Of a stretch of 64,000 nucleotides of DNA, positions 26,122-35,340 are shown piece after piece. Both the position numbers and the translations under genes were made by a program. The DNA is from Paenibacillus sp. R14(2021). Its GTDB lineage: Bacteria > Bacillota > Bacilli > Paenibacillales > Paenibacillaceae. The notes below the pieces were generated by a model. It was not told where the DNA came from and made no database searches. It was given only the letters and a program-made list of their open reading frames with translations. Location: contig NZ_CP080269.1 of the NCBI RefSeq assembly GCF_019431355.1, positions 3,319,001-3,383,000 on the forward strand, given 5' to 3'. The stretch's first letter is position 1. Each line of letters opens with the position of its first letter.

Positions 26122-27288
26122 TCAGGGTTCCGCCCGCGGTGCCCAGCTGTATGCGTACCGTTCGTCCTCGATATGCTGCGCTAGCCGGGCGACCCGCAGG
26201 GGGCGGAACGTATCGATCATCACGGCCAGCTCGGTCGTTTCTTTCTTGCCGATGCTCGCTTCGGCCTTGCCGGGATGCGGCCCGTGCGGGATGCCCGACG
26301 GATGCAGCGTCACGGATCCTTCTTCGATTCCATTGCGGCTGCCGAAATGGCCTTTCACGTAATAGAGCACCTCGTCGCTGTCGACATTGCTGTGAAAATA
26401 CGGCGCGGGAATCGCCTGCGGATGATAGTCGTACATCCGCGGGCAGAACGAGCATACGACGAACCCGTTTCCTTCGAAGGTCTGATGGATCGGCGGCGGC
26501 ATATGGATGCGCCCCGTGATCGGTTCGAAATCGTGAATGCTGAGGATCCACGGATACAGACAGCCGTCCCAGCCGACCACGTCCAGCGGATGGTGGGAAG
26601 CGACGTGGGCGTGAAGATAGCCTCCTTTTCGGAGCCGAATCTCGAATTCGCCTTTCTCCGTAAACATTTCCAATCGCTCAGGGACGCGGATATCCCGTTC
26701 GCAATACGGACTGTGCTCCAGCAGCTGTCCCTGCTCGTTGCGGTAACGCTTCGGCGGCGCGATCCAACTGTTCGTTTCAACGACGAGAAACTTCGACGGC
26801 CCGGCATCCGGCACCACCCGATAAATCGTGCCGATCGGCAGCACGATATAGTCGCCGGGCCGGTAGCGCAGCGTGCCGAACATCGTTTCCACCTTGCCCG
26901 ATCCTTCATGGACGAACAACAATTCGTCGCCGTCCCCGTTCCGGTAATAGTACGCCATCGCTTCCGAGGGGCGGACGACGCCGATCCGCACATCGTCGTT
27001 GCCGAGCAGATACTGCCTGCCGGAGACGGCGTCTCCCTGGAAGGGCAGCCCGTTCGTACGGAAATGGCGGTGCCTCAGCGCGCCCTGCGTTTCGTACTCG
27101 GGATCGCATGGGGATAACAGCCGCGCATTCGTGATTTCCGCCGGCGCCTCGTGATGATAGAGAATCGACTGTATTCCCGAGAACCCTTTCGTCCCCATGA
27201 CTTGCTCGCGGTACAACGCGCCGTCCGGCCGGCGGAATTGCGTATGCCGCTTCGGCGGAACCGTCCCCATCCGATGATAGAACGGCAT
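26122..27288 (-). CDS. hmgA: Homogentisate 1,2-dioxygenase
   Basis: A protein of 388 residues, the short bacterial form. It is a double cupin: the second half carries the iron site with HPSGIPHGPHPG and the upstream FHSNVDSDEVLYYVKGHFGS, where His, Glu and His bind Fe(II). The N-terminal MGTVPPKRHTQFRRPDG is characteristic. It opens the ring of homogentisate to maleylacetoacetate. It lies between hppD (76 bases) and the acyl-CoA synthetase (31 bases). GGGGGAGGGAG precedes the ATG. Confidence 0.94.
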   Translation of the reverse strand: MPFYHRMGTVPPKRHTQFRRPDGALYREQVMGTKGFSGIQSILYHHEAPAEITNARLLSPCDPEYETQGALRHRHFRTNGLPFQGDAVSGRQYLLGNDDVRIGVVRPSEAMAYYYRNGDGDELLFVHEGSGKVETMFGTLRYRPGDYIVLPIGTIYRVVPDAGPSKFLVVETNSWIAPPKRYRNEQGQLLEHSPYCERDIRVPERLEMFTEKGEFEIRLRKGGYLHAHVASHHPLDVVGWDGCLYPWILSIHDFEPITGRIHMPPPIHQTFEGNGFVVCSFCPRMYDYHPQAIPAPYFHSNVDSDEVLYYVKGHFGSRNGIEEGSVTLHPSGIPHGPHPGKAEASIGKKETTELAVMIDTFRPLRVARLAQHIEDERYAYSWAPRAEP

Positions 27289-27364
27289 CTTCGTTCTCCC
27301 TCCCCCGCGTTGGCTTCCGATCCAACCCTCTCCCCCCGGAAGCCATTGTCTTTGCCTACACCTC

Positions 27365-28477
27365 TTACAAATTACCTCTGCGCGCCTGCTCCCGCTCGAT
27401 CGATTCGAACAGCGCTTTGAAATTGCCTTCGCCGAACCCGACGGCGCCCTTGCGCTGAATGATCTCGATGAACAAGGTGGGACGGTCCACGATTGGTTTC
27501 GTGAAAATTTGCAGCAGGTACCCTTCGTCGTCCCGGTCGACCAAAATGTTCAGTTCCCGCAGCTTGGCGATCTCTTCGTCGATCGCGCCTACCCGGTCGT
27601 GCAGCATGTCGTAGTAGCTGTCCGGCGTGCTCAAGAACTCGATGCCGCTGCGCTGCAGGGCGGATACCGTCGCGATGATGTCGTTCGTTAAGACGGCGAT
27701 ATGCTGCACGCCGGCGCCGCGGTAATAATCCAGGTATTCCTGGATCTGCGATTTGCGCTTCCCGCTCGCCGGCTCGTTGATCGGAAATTTGATGCGCCCG
27801 CCGCCGAACATGACCTTCGACATCAGCGCGGAATATTCCGTCGAGATGTCTTTGTCGTCGAAATGAATCATTTGCTTGAAGCCCATGACCTGCTCGTAAT
27901 ATCGCACCCATTCCTCCATGCGCTCCACGTTGCCGACGACATGGTCGAACCCGATCAATCCCGCCGGTTGATGGGGAATGCTTAGCTCGCAAGGCGAGTA
28001 ACGGGGCAGAAACAATCCCTTATACCGGCTGCGGTCGATCAGCGTATGGACGGTATCCCCGTACGTTCCGATGACGGCCATCGTTACCGTTCCGTCCGTA
28101 TCGGCAAATTCCCGCGGTTCCATGACCGGGATGCCCCCGCGCGATATCGCCTCCCGGTACGCCTTCTCGACGTCGTCGATCCGCATCGCGATGTCCTTCA
28201 CGCCGTCGCCATGCCGCTTGACGAATTCCGCGACCGGATGATCGGGAGCGAGCGAGCCGCTGACGACGAAGCGCGCTCGATTTTGCTCCAGCACGTACGA
28301 CGCCTTCTGCGTTTCGCCGGTTTCGAGGCCCGCGTACGCCGTCGGCCGAAAGCCGAATCCCTTGCTCAGATAGTGCGCGGCCTGCTTCGCGTTGCCGACG
28401 TACAGCTCGATATGGTCAATTCCCCGCACCGGAAAAAAATCGGAAACATGATGGTCGACGCGCCGTTGTTTCTTCAT
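27365..28477 (-). CDS. hppD: 4-hydroxyphenylpyruvate dioxygenase
   Basis: A protein of 370 residues; the start at 28477 follows AAAAGGGTGAG, while an earlier in-frame ATG has no such site. It has two vicinal-oxygen-chelate halves. Iron ligands are seen in GFDHVVGNV, GVQHIAVLTNDI and TLFIEIIQRKG (His, His, Glu). It converts 4-hydroxyphenylpyruvate to homogentisate and is the first gene of the cluster. No regulator gene adjoins it. Confidence 0.95.
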   Translation of the reverse strand: MKKQRRVDHHVSDFFPVRGIDHIELYVGNAKQAAHYLSKGFGFRPTAYAGLETGETQKASYVLEQNRARFVVSGSLAPDHPVAEFVKRHGDGVKDIAMRIDDVEKAYREAISRGGIPVMEPREFADTDGTVTMAVIGTYGDTVHTLIDRSRYKGLFLPRYSPCELSIPHQPAGLIGFDHVVGNVERMEEWVRYYEQVMGFKQMIHFDDKDISTEYSALMSKVMFGGGRIKFPINEPASGKRKSQIQEYLDYYRGAGVQHIAVLTNDIIATVSALQRSGIEFLSTPDSYYDMLHDRVGAIDEEIAKLRELNILVDRDDEGYLLQIFTKPIVDRPTLFIEIIQRKGAVGFGEGNFKALFESIEREQARRGNL

Positions 28478-28603
28478 GATTGTCTCACCCTTTTCCGCGT
28501 TTGCCTTTATCTTATTCAGCACGTGCGGACGTTGTCGTAGCCGCTTACGCTAATATTTATTCCGCTCGCGGGCGAACTATCCTATCTTTGGCGCCGGACA
28601 TGA

Positions 28604-28640
28604 GAAAAGAGCTGGCTCATGGGATGAGCGCAGCTCTTTC
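28604..28640 (-). terminator. Rho-independent terminator of the SLH hydrolase gene
   Basis: AAAGAGCTG...CAGCTCTTT stem with an inner ATGAG/CTCAT pairing, followed on the minus strand by TTCTC. It lies 18 bases past the stop codon. Confidence 0.75.
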
Positions 28641-28657
28641 TATACGCGTGCCGGACA

Positions 28658-31465
28658 TTACGGCTTGTTGAAATCGTAATAAAACTTCGGCCGCTCGCCG
28701 AGCAGCACCTTATAGATCTCGTAGTTCGTCTGCATGGCGCCTGACAGGAACGACTTGTACGGCCGGTCGGCGACGTTCAGAAGGCCGGTATTGTAATGCT
28801 CCGCCCAATCGCCGACGCCCTGCCAATACCTGCCGGATCCTGCCTGGTCCACGTAATTGAACCAATGGGCGCCCACCACGTACCCCAAGCCGGCTGCGCC
28901 TTCCACGTAATTCCGGTAGCGCATCCCCCGCTGGAACTGGTTCACGGCCGCATTCGGAAGAAGCGGCGCCAGGCCCTGCTCCGCGGTGCCGTAGCCGAAT
29001 TCGCTGAACAGAATCGGCTTGCCGCCCGACCTCGCGTATACGTCGGCAAGCATGTCGGCTTCGATTTTATACGAGTAATAATTGATGCTGATGACGTCCG
29101 TGTACTTCCCTTCCACCTCCGCCATCACGTCCCGAAACTTCGGGTTGTGGAACGAAGACGTGATCCAGCGGTCTCCGAGCAGAAGATGATTGGGGTCGTA
29201 TTTGCGGTAAATCCGCGACACCGTCCCGTAGAACGTATCGAGGTAATACCGGAAGAACATGTCCATATCCTTCCAGGACGGCGAGGTTTTGACGGGCAGC
29301 TCGGCTTCCTGCAGATCGTTGAAGGACGCGAAGCTCGTCCCCCAGGCGCTGTTGAACGCGTCGATCCGCTGGTATTTATCCTTGAGCATTTTGACAAAGC
29401 GCCCTTTGATCGCTGCCGAGCTGGCCTTCAGCTTCGGCACGACGTCGTAGAATTTGTGGAAATCGTATTCGTTGCCCATGAAGTACCCGATCAGCATCCG
29501 GTCGTTATTGTTCGCCGGCAGCGCCTTCGCGAACGCCTGATCGATCTTGGTTTCGGCGCCGGGCGCAAAGATGTCGAAGATCGAAATGCCGTTCAGCTTC
29601 GCCCAGTCGATGTCGAGCGGAAGCATCCTCACGTACGGAAAGTTGTTCGCCTTCCCGTACTGCTCCGGCGAATAGCCGCCCGCGCTGTTGAAGCCCCATT
29701 TCTTAAGCCGTCCGACCGCTTCCGCATAGAAGGCGGCGTCCGCCTTGAACTTCCCCGTCTTTCTGTATTTGTTCGCCATGTAGAACGAAAAGCTGCCGGG
29801 ATCGGACGGCACGAACGCCGGCTGGTAGGTGCCCTCGTACAAGGGGATGGATTCGAACTGCTGCTCCCGGCCTTCCACCTTCGTGTACGTCTCGTCGGCA
29901 TGGATCCCGTTCATCCCGAGACTGAAGAAGATGTCGCCGTCCGGCGTCTTCAGCACCTTGCGGCTGCCGAGCGTCTGGACCGCGAAATACCCGGTGCCCC
30001 GGATGCCGTACTTGGCCGAGCTGCCGGCAAGCCCGCCGTAGCGGTCCAGATTCGCCGGCGGATGCAGGCTTTCGTAATAGGACGCGTCCGCGGCGGCGTC
30101 CGCTTGAAGCTGCTCCGCGCTCGTCACCTTTTCGGGAAAATTCGCGGCAACCATTTGGCCGAACGCGTCGACCGCGAAATCGGCGCTTCCGTTAAGCTTG
30201 TACTTCCGCACGGGGCTTGGCTCCCTGCCGTCCTTGACGGCATAGGCTTCCAGCATCGTATACCCGGTCAGCTTAAGCGGCTCGGAGTAAGGCAAGAACG
30301 CGGCGGCGCCGTCCTTGCGGTAATAGATTCGGGCCCCTTGCGATAGCGAGGACAGCTCGACCTGAAGCGTGCCCGCAGACCGGGCGGACTTGATATCGAC
30401 GGACGCGGTGCCCCGATTGATCAGCACCTTCGATAGCTGAGGCGACCAGGGCTTGGCCGCGCCGCGCAGCTCGATTTTCAAGTATCTCGTGCGCGGCGGC
30501 AGCGAATACGACTCGTCGGCGTATTGCTGCCAATTGCCTGCCGGGACGCCGACCGGATAGGAGCTGACGGAAACGCTCGTATAGGTTTTTCCGTCCGCTG
30601 AAGCGTAATAGCGGCTCTTCTCCATGGCAATCCCGGCGAAATAGTAGCTGGCGGCATGAAAGGAGGTCATGACGTACCCGGTATGGTACACGGCGCTTCC
30701 CGGCGAAGCCGTCGATCGCGTGACCCGTTTCGCATCCCCGCCGAAGTATGCGGGATGGTTCGTGGCGATGTAAATATTCGAGCGGCCGTAGAGCCGTTTC
30801 AAATCATCGAGCGGGTCGATCAGCCCCGCGTCGGACAAACTTCCGGGGACCGCCTTCATCGCCAAATCGATCAAGGCGGCCGCCTCTTGGCGGGTCATGG
30901 CAGCGCGAGGCCTATATACCCAGCTTCCGGCGCTTTGTTTGGCGTCTACCCCATGCCACCCATGGGCAATCACGCTGCCGACTCCCTCCGCCGCCCAGAC
31001 GTCCGGCTTCTCGCTCAACTTCGGCAGGGCCCCCGCGGACAGTCCGCGCTGCTTGGCATACCGCCACACCATGACTGCGGCTTCTTCGCGCTTCACCGGC
31101 ATATTCGGCGAAAACGCCGTGGCGGAGGTGCCGTTGACGACGCCCGCCTTGAAGGCGGCGCGCACGTAAGGCGCGGCCCAGTGGTCCTTCAGGTCCGTGA
31201 ACGGCATCTTGCCGCCCGGATCCTTCAACTGGAACGCAAGCGCGACGAATTTGGCGAACTGGCCGCGTGTCAAGGTCTGTTCCGGGCCGAATAAGCCTTT
31301 GGCGACACCTTCCACGACGCCAAGCTCGCTCAAATCATGAATGTAGGCCAGGTATGGACTTGAATCGGAAACATCTTTATATTCCGATGCGGCGGCACGC
31401 GCCTCCGCCCCTGACAAGGCGGCAAGTGCGATCATCGCCGTTAATGCGATTGCTGATTTTTTCAT
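28658..31465 (-). CDS. SLH-anchored glycoside hydrolase, clan GH-A (agarase-like)
   Basis: A protein of 935 residues; AAAGGAG six bases ahead fixes the start at 31465. A signal peptide (KKSAIALTAMIALAALSGAE) is followed by three SLH repeats (about residues 33-215; GPEQTLTRGQFAKFVALAF, FSPNMPVKREEAAVMVWRY), which tether it to cell-wall polymer. A middle part resembles beta-sandwich or CHB_HEX_C-like modules (RIYYRKDGAAAFLPYSEPLK). The last 430 residues are a TIM-barrel hydrolase: FFSLGMNGIHADET, MGNEYDFHKFY (likely acid/base Glu) and ILFSEFGYGTAEQ (likely nucleophile Glu). The IFFS-(I/L)-G start recalls GH50 and other agarases. The substrate is uncertain. It is expressed alone. Confidence 0.8.
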   Translation of the reverse strand: MKKSAIALTAMIALAALSGAEARAAASEYKDVSDSSPYLAYIHDLSELGVVEGVAKGLFGPEQTLTRGQFAKFVALAFQLKDPGGKMPFTDLKDHWAAPYVRAAFKAGVVNGTSATAFSPNMPVKREEAAVMVWRYAKQRGLSAGALPKLSEKPDVWAAEGVGSVIAHGWHGVDAKQSAGSWVYRPRAAMTRQEAAALIDLAMKAVPGSLSDAGLIDPLDDLKRLYGRSNIYIATNHPAYFGGDAKRVTRSTASPGSAVYHTGYVMTSFHAASYYFAGIAMEKSRYYASADGKTYTSVSVSSYPVGVPAGNWQQYADESYSLPPRTRYLKIELRGAAKPWSPQLSKVLINRGTASVDIKSARSAGTLQVELSSLSQGARIYYRKDGAAAFLPYSEPLKLTGYTMLEAYAVKDGREPSPVRKYKLNGSADFAVDAFGQMVAANFPEKVTSAEQLQADAAADASYYESLHPPANLDRYGGLAGSSAKYGIRGTGYFAVQTLGSRKVLKTPDGDIFFSLGMNGIHADETYTKVEGREQQFESIPLYEGTYQPAFVPSDPGSFSFYMANKYRKTGKFKADAAFYAEAVGRLKKWGFNSAGGYSPEQYGKANNFPYVRMLPLDIDWAKLNGISIFDIFAPGAETKIDQAFAKALPANNNDRMLIGYFMGNEYDFHKFYDVVPKLKASSAAIKGRFVKMLKDKYQRIDAFNSAWGTSFASFNDLQEAELPVKTSPSWKDMDMFFRYYLDTFYGTVSRIYRKYDPNHLLLGDRWITSSFHNPKFRDVMAEVEGKYTDVISINYYSYKIEADMLADVYARSGGKPILFSEFGYGTAEQGLAPLLPNAAVNQFQRGMRYRNYVEGAAGLGYVVGAHWFNYVDQAGSGRYWQGVGDWAEHYNTGLLNVADRPYKSFLSGAMQTNYEIYKVLLGERPKFYYDFNKP

Positions 31466-31566
31466 TTCGGCTCCTTTCACGCTGGATCAATTATCCAATT
31501 ACAGCATTCGCGGCGCCGTCCGGAATTGGGACGTTGGCAGAAATGAAAAATCGCTCATCTTTGCTG

Positions 31567-31617
31567 CCGGCCCAAAAGAAAGAAGCCGGTTGCTCCTCTG
31601 CAGGAATAATCGGCTTC
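31567..31617 (-). terminator. Rho-independent terminator at the end of the 20-kb operon
   Basis: GAAGCCG...CGGCTTC with an inner CCT/AGG pairing, followed on the minus strand by TTTCTTTT. It lies about 190 bases past the iolJ stop codon; the stretch between holds no gene I can support. Confidence 0.7.
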
Positions 31618-31805
31618 GTATTTCGGCTTCGCCGCAGGCGGATCAGCATTCCGCCGACGTGAGCTCGTTCGTGAACATCCGTTTGTAATCGCCGGGCGAC
31701 ATCTTGCCAGATCCCGCGGGCGCGTAATGGAACTGCAGCGCGCGGCGCCGCTTGGACGTCGCCGGTCTCGACGGGATCGGTCAGGCACCTTTCCAGGGAA
31801 TCGGC

Positions 31806-32687
31806 TTAGAGCGTTTGCGGCATCCGCCATGCGCCGGAAGAGCCGAACTCGCGAATCTTGCTCCGAACGCTGCGCTTCACCGCATCCCGTCCCGCGCCTA
31901 AATACTTGCGCGGATCATATTCGTCGCCATGCTCCGCCAGATAAGCGCGAACGGCAGCGGTATTCGCCATTTGGTTCTCAGTGTTGACGTTGATTTTGGC
32001 GGTGCCGAGCGATATCGCCCGGCGGATTTGCTCGGTCGGCAGGCCGCTGCCGCCGTGCAGCACGAGAGGCAGCCCGGTCAAGCGGCCGATCTGCTCCATC
32101 CGCTCGAACCCGAGCCGCGGCTCGCCCCGGTAAGGTCCATGCACGGAGCCGAGCGCAGGCGCCAGGCAGTCGATGCCCGTCTCCTTCGCAAGCCGCACGC
32201 ATTCCTCCGGCACCGCATACATCGCTTCCGCCTCGTCGACGACGAGATCGTCTTCCCGTCCGCCGATGCGTCCGAGCTCGGCCTCGACGGTGACGTCGAA
32301 CCGATGCGCTTCCCGAACGACCTTCTGGGTGATGCGGATATTCTCCTCCAGCCCATGATGGGAAGCATCGATCATGACGGACGTGAAGCCCGCGTGAATC
32401 GCTTCGGCGCATACCTCGTAAGATGTGCCGTGATCCAAATGCAGCGCGACCGGAACCGATATGCGGTAATAATCCACGAGCGAACGCACGATGCCCGCAA
32501 TGCAGGATAGACCGCCCATGTAAGCGATATAGCCCTCGCTGAGGCCAAGAATGACCGGTGCCCGTTCCTCTTCCGCCGCCTGCAGAATCGCTTGCGTAAA
32601 CTCTAGATTATTCAGGTTGAACTGACCCACGGCGTAGCGGCCGGCAACGGCTTGATTCAACATGTCCTTCATGGAAACCATGGCCAT
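31806..32687 (-). CDS. iolJ: Class II aldolase, probably 6-phospho-5-dehydro-2-deoxy-D-gluconate aldolase
   Basis: A protein of 293 residues; AAAGGAG nine bases upstream favours the ATG at 32687 over one nine bases earlier. Zinc and catalytic motifs are [42 protein letters not shown] and [10 protein letters not shown], all typical of class II fructose-bisphosphate-type aldolases. Because it follows iolD, iolC and iolA, it most likely cleaves the inositol-derived phosphodeoxygluconate to dihydroxyacetone phosphate and malonate semialdehyde. Fructose- or tagatose-bisphosphate cleavage is the alternative. Confidence 0.88.
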   Translation of the reverse strand: MAMVSMKDMLNQAVAGRYAVGQFNLNNLEFTQAILQAAEEERAPVILGLSEGYIAYMGGLSCIAGIVRSLVDYYRISVPVALHLDHGTSYEVCAEAIHAGFTSVMIDASHHGLEENIRITQKVVREAHRFDVTVEAELGRIGGREDDLVVDEAEAMYAVPEECVRLAKETGIDCLAPALGSVHGPYRGEPRLGFERMEQIGRLTGLPLVLHGGSGLPTEQIRRAISLGTAKINVNTENQMANTAAVRAYLAEHGDEYDPRKYLGAGRDAVKRSVRSKIREFGSSGAWRMPQTL

Positions 32688-32754
32688 TTTGTTCATCTCC
32701 TTTCATTGGATCGGACGCGCCGAAGCGCAGCCCGATCCTGCTTAGCAATCACGC

Positions 32755-34215
32755 TTACCAGCGGGAGGTCATCATTTTCTTCCGGGTGTAGAATTCCACG
32801 CCGTCCGTACCGTTCGCATGCAAATCGCCGTAGAACGATTTCTTCCAGCCCGAGAACGGGAAGAACGCCATCGGCGCAGGTACACCGAGATTCACGCCCA
32901 GCATACCGGCTTCGATCGTCTCTCGGAATTGGCGAACATGGCTGCCGTTCTGGGTGAAGAGGCAGGCGCCGTTCGCGAATTCCGAGCGGTTCGCAAGCTC
33001 GACCGCTTCCTCGAGGCTGTCCACCCGCACGATGGAGAGCACCGGCGCGAAGATTTCGTCCTTCCAGATCTTCATCTCGCTCGTGACGTGATCGAAGATC
33101 GTCGGACCGACGAAATAGCCGTCGCCGCTTGCGGCCGCGTCCTTACGGCCATCTCGGATCAGCACCGCTCCCTCTTGCTCGCCGGAGGCGATATAACCGA
33201 GCGTGCGTTCCTTGTGCTGACTCCGGATGACTGGGCCGAGGAACACGCCTTTCTCCGCACCGTTGCCGATTGTAATGTTGTCCGCAGCGGCTGTCAGTTT
33301 GGCGATCAGCGTATCCGCTGCTTCTCCGACGGCGACGACGACGGCACAGGCCATGCACCGTTCGCCCGCCGAGCCGAAAGCTGCGTTGACGATTTGCGTG
33401 ACGGTGTTGTCCATGTCCGCATCCGGCATGACGATGGTGTGATTCTTCGCGCCGGCCAGCGCCTGCACCCTTTTACCGTGCGACGTGCCGGTTTTGTACA
33501 CATACTCGGCAACCGGCTGGGACCCGACGAACGAGATCGCCGTCACGTCCGGATGCTCGAGCAGGCCGTTCACGACCTCATGGGCGCCGTGCACGAGATT
33601 CAATACGCCGTCAGGCAGGCCTGCTTCCTTGAACAGCTCGGCCAGACGGTTCGCCAGCAGCGGCGTACGCTCGGACGGCTTGAGCACGAACGTATTTCCG
33701 CAGGCAATCGCGAGCGGGAACATCCAGCAGGGGACCATCATCGGGAAATTGAACGGCGTAATGCCGCCGACAACGCCGATCGGATAGCGGTACATCGCTG
33801 ACTCCACATTCGTTGCAATATCAGGCAGATGACTGCCCATCATCAGAGAAGGAGCACCGGCCGCGAATTCCACGCATTCGATGCCGCGCAGCACCTCGCC
33901 GTGCGCTTCGTGGTAGCTCTTGCCGTTCTCCAGCGTGACGATCCTGGCGAGCTCGTCCCAGTGTTTAATGAGCAGCTGCTGGTAGTTGAATAGGATCCGG
34001 GCCCGGCGCGGAACCGGCGTCTTGCTCCATGCTTTGAAACTGTTCTTAGCTTGCTGAACCGCTTGATCAAGATCCTCCCTCGAGGACAACGGTACATGCG
34101 CGATGATTTCTTCCGTTGCCGGATTATAGACGGGCTCTGTCTTCTCCGACGAGGAAGCGACCCACTCGCCGCCGATGAAGTTTCTGATGCGTTCAGGTGT
34201 GCTGGTATGTGACAT
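32755..34215 (-). CDS. iolA: (Methyl)malonate-semialdehyde dehydrogenase, CoA-acylating
   Basis: A protein of 486 residues of the aldehyde dehydrogenase superfamily. [20 protein letters not shown] opens it; [20 protein letters not shown] and [17 protein letters not shown] (catalytic cysteine) are diagnostic for the CoA-dependent MmsA/IolA branch. It turns malonate semialdehyde into acetyl-CoA and CO2 with NAD. It lies 21 bases behind iolC in the inositol part of the operon. Confidence 0.94.
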   Translation of the reverse strand: MSHTSTPERIRNFIGGEWVASSSEKTEPVYNPATEEIIAHVPLSSREDLDQAVQQAKNSFKAWSKTPVPRRARILFNYQQLLIKHWDELARIVTLENGKSYHEAHGEVLRGIECVEFAAGAPSLMMGSHLPDIATNVESAMYRYPIGVVGGITPFNFPMMVPCWMFPLAIACGNTFVLKPSERTPLLANRLAELFKEAGLPDGVLNLVHGAHEVVNGLLEHPDVTAISFVGSQPVAEYVYKTGTSHGKRVQALAGAKNHTIVMPDADMDNTVTQIVNAAFGSAGERCMACAVVVAVGEAADTLIAKLTAAADNITIGNGAEKGVFLGPVIRSQHKERTLGYIASGEQEGAVLIRDGRKDAAASGDGYFVGPTIFDHVTSEMKIWKDEIFAPVLSIVRVDSLEEAVELANRSEFANGACLFTQNGSHVRQFRETIEAGMLGVNLGVPAPMAFFPFSGWKKSFYGDLHANGTDGVEFYTRKKMMTSRW

Positions 34216-34236
34216 TTCGGTTAATCCCCTTTCGCA

Positions 34237-35232
34237 TTACGCTTGTTTGGCAGCCAGCATGTAGTCTTCGACCTGCTGGACGGTCGGCATGGCATCGGAG
34301 CAGCTATGGCTGGAAATGACGATGGAAGCGGCAGCGCTGCCGAATGCCATGCTTCGGCTCGGGCTCCATCCCTGCATCAGGCCGTAAATAAAGCCGGCTG
34401 CATAGGAATCGCCGGCGCCGAACGTCTTGATTACCTTCGCCGGGAAAATCGATCCGCGATGGGCGCTGCCGTCCTTGCCGTATGCAATCGAGCCGTCCTT
34501 GCCATGCTTGATGACGACGATTTCGGCATGGCAGCCGAACCACTGCGCGGCCGTAAACGCATCGCTGCGTTCCGTGTTGCCGTCGAAGCGCTCCAGCATG
34601 TCGAATTCCTCGCGCGTGCCGATGATGATATCGCTTTTCTCGGCGGCCAGGTGATAATAGATCGCCGTTTCCTCAGGCGTTACCCAGGTATACGGGCGGT
34701 AGTCGATGTCAAAGACGACTTTGGTGCCGTGCTTTCTGGCATAGCCGAGCGCTAGCAGCACGGCTTCGCGGGACGGGCTCTTCGCAAGCGCCGTGCCGGA
34801 TACGAGCAGCGCTTTGCTGCGTGCAATAAGCGATTCGTCCACTTCCTCCGGCGCGAGCAGCAGGTCGGCGGCGTTGTCGCGGTACATGAGGATGCTGCAG
34901 TCTTCGGGACTCTTGATTTCGGTAAACGCAAGCCCCGTTACGGCGCCTGTTCGATCCGTCGTAATGCCGGACGTCTCGATTCCGTTGTTCTGCAGATAGC
35001 CTAGAATAAACCGACCCATCTGGTCATCGGCCACCTTGCCGATAAACGCCGATTTCATCCCCAGGCGGGACATCCCGATACAAATGTTCGCCGGCGAGCC
35101 GCCGACGTATTTGGTGAAGGTCATCGTCTCTTCCATCGGACGATTGATTTCATTGGCGTTGAGATCGATGCATAACCGGCCTATTGCCGTAAAATCTAAA
35201 GCTTTATTCGCTGAAAATAAAAATTGCTCCAT
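34237..35232 (-). CDS. iolC: 5-dehydro-2-deoxygluconokinase
   Basis: A protein of 331 residues of the PfkB family. LDFTAIGRLCIDLNANEINR and YVGGSPANICIGMSRLGMKS are typical of IolC, and KTFGAGDSYAAGFIYGLMQG is the ATP/anion-hole motif. It phosphorylates 2-deoxy-5-keto-gluconate in inositol catabolism. It lies 108 bases after iolD, across an intercistronic hairpin. Confidence 0.93.
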   Translation of the reverse strand: MEQFLFSANKALDFTAIGRLCIDLNANEINRPMEETMTFTKYVGGSPANICIGMSRLGMKSAFIGKVADDQMGRFILGYLQNNGIETSGITTDRTGAVTGLAFTEIKSPEDCSILMYRDNAADLLLAPEEVDESLIARSKALLVSGTALAKSPSREAVLLALGYARKHGTKVVFDIDYRPYTWVTPEETAIYYHLAAEKSDIIIGTREEFDMLERFDGNTERSDAFTAAQWFGCHAEIVVIKHGKDGSIAYGKDGSAHRGSIFPAKVIKTFGAGDSYAAGFIYGLMQGWSPSRSMAFGSAAASIVISSHSCSDAMPTVQQVEDYMLAAKQA

Positions 35233-35268
35233 CCAAAAGCCCTTCTTTCTATAACGGATTTCGCGATA

Positions 35269-35308
35269 ATGGGCCGGCCCGCCCCGCTAGGGAGCAGCAC
35301 CGGCCCAT
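35269..35308 (-). other. Intercistronic hairpin between iolD and iolC
   Basis: A 9-bp perfect stem (ATGGGCCGG with CCGGCCCAT) with no U tract, so more likely an mRNA processing or stability element than a terminator. Confidence 0.5.
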
Positions 35309-35340
35309 CGTTCAGGCCGTTAATCACGTATGGCGTTAAA

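Noticed and set aside
28796-30346. A plus-strand open frame of about 516 codons
   Set aside because: Antisense to the SLH hydrolase, no motifs, composition of a shadow frame.
31630-31745. A minus-strand frame ending GKMSPGDYKRMFTNE, like the C-terminus of an AraC regulator
   Set aside because: Only about 30 residues, without the helix-turn-helix motifs; too little to call a remnant.
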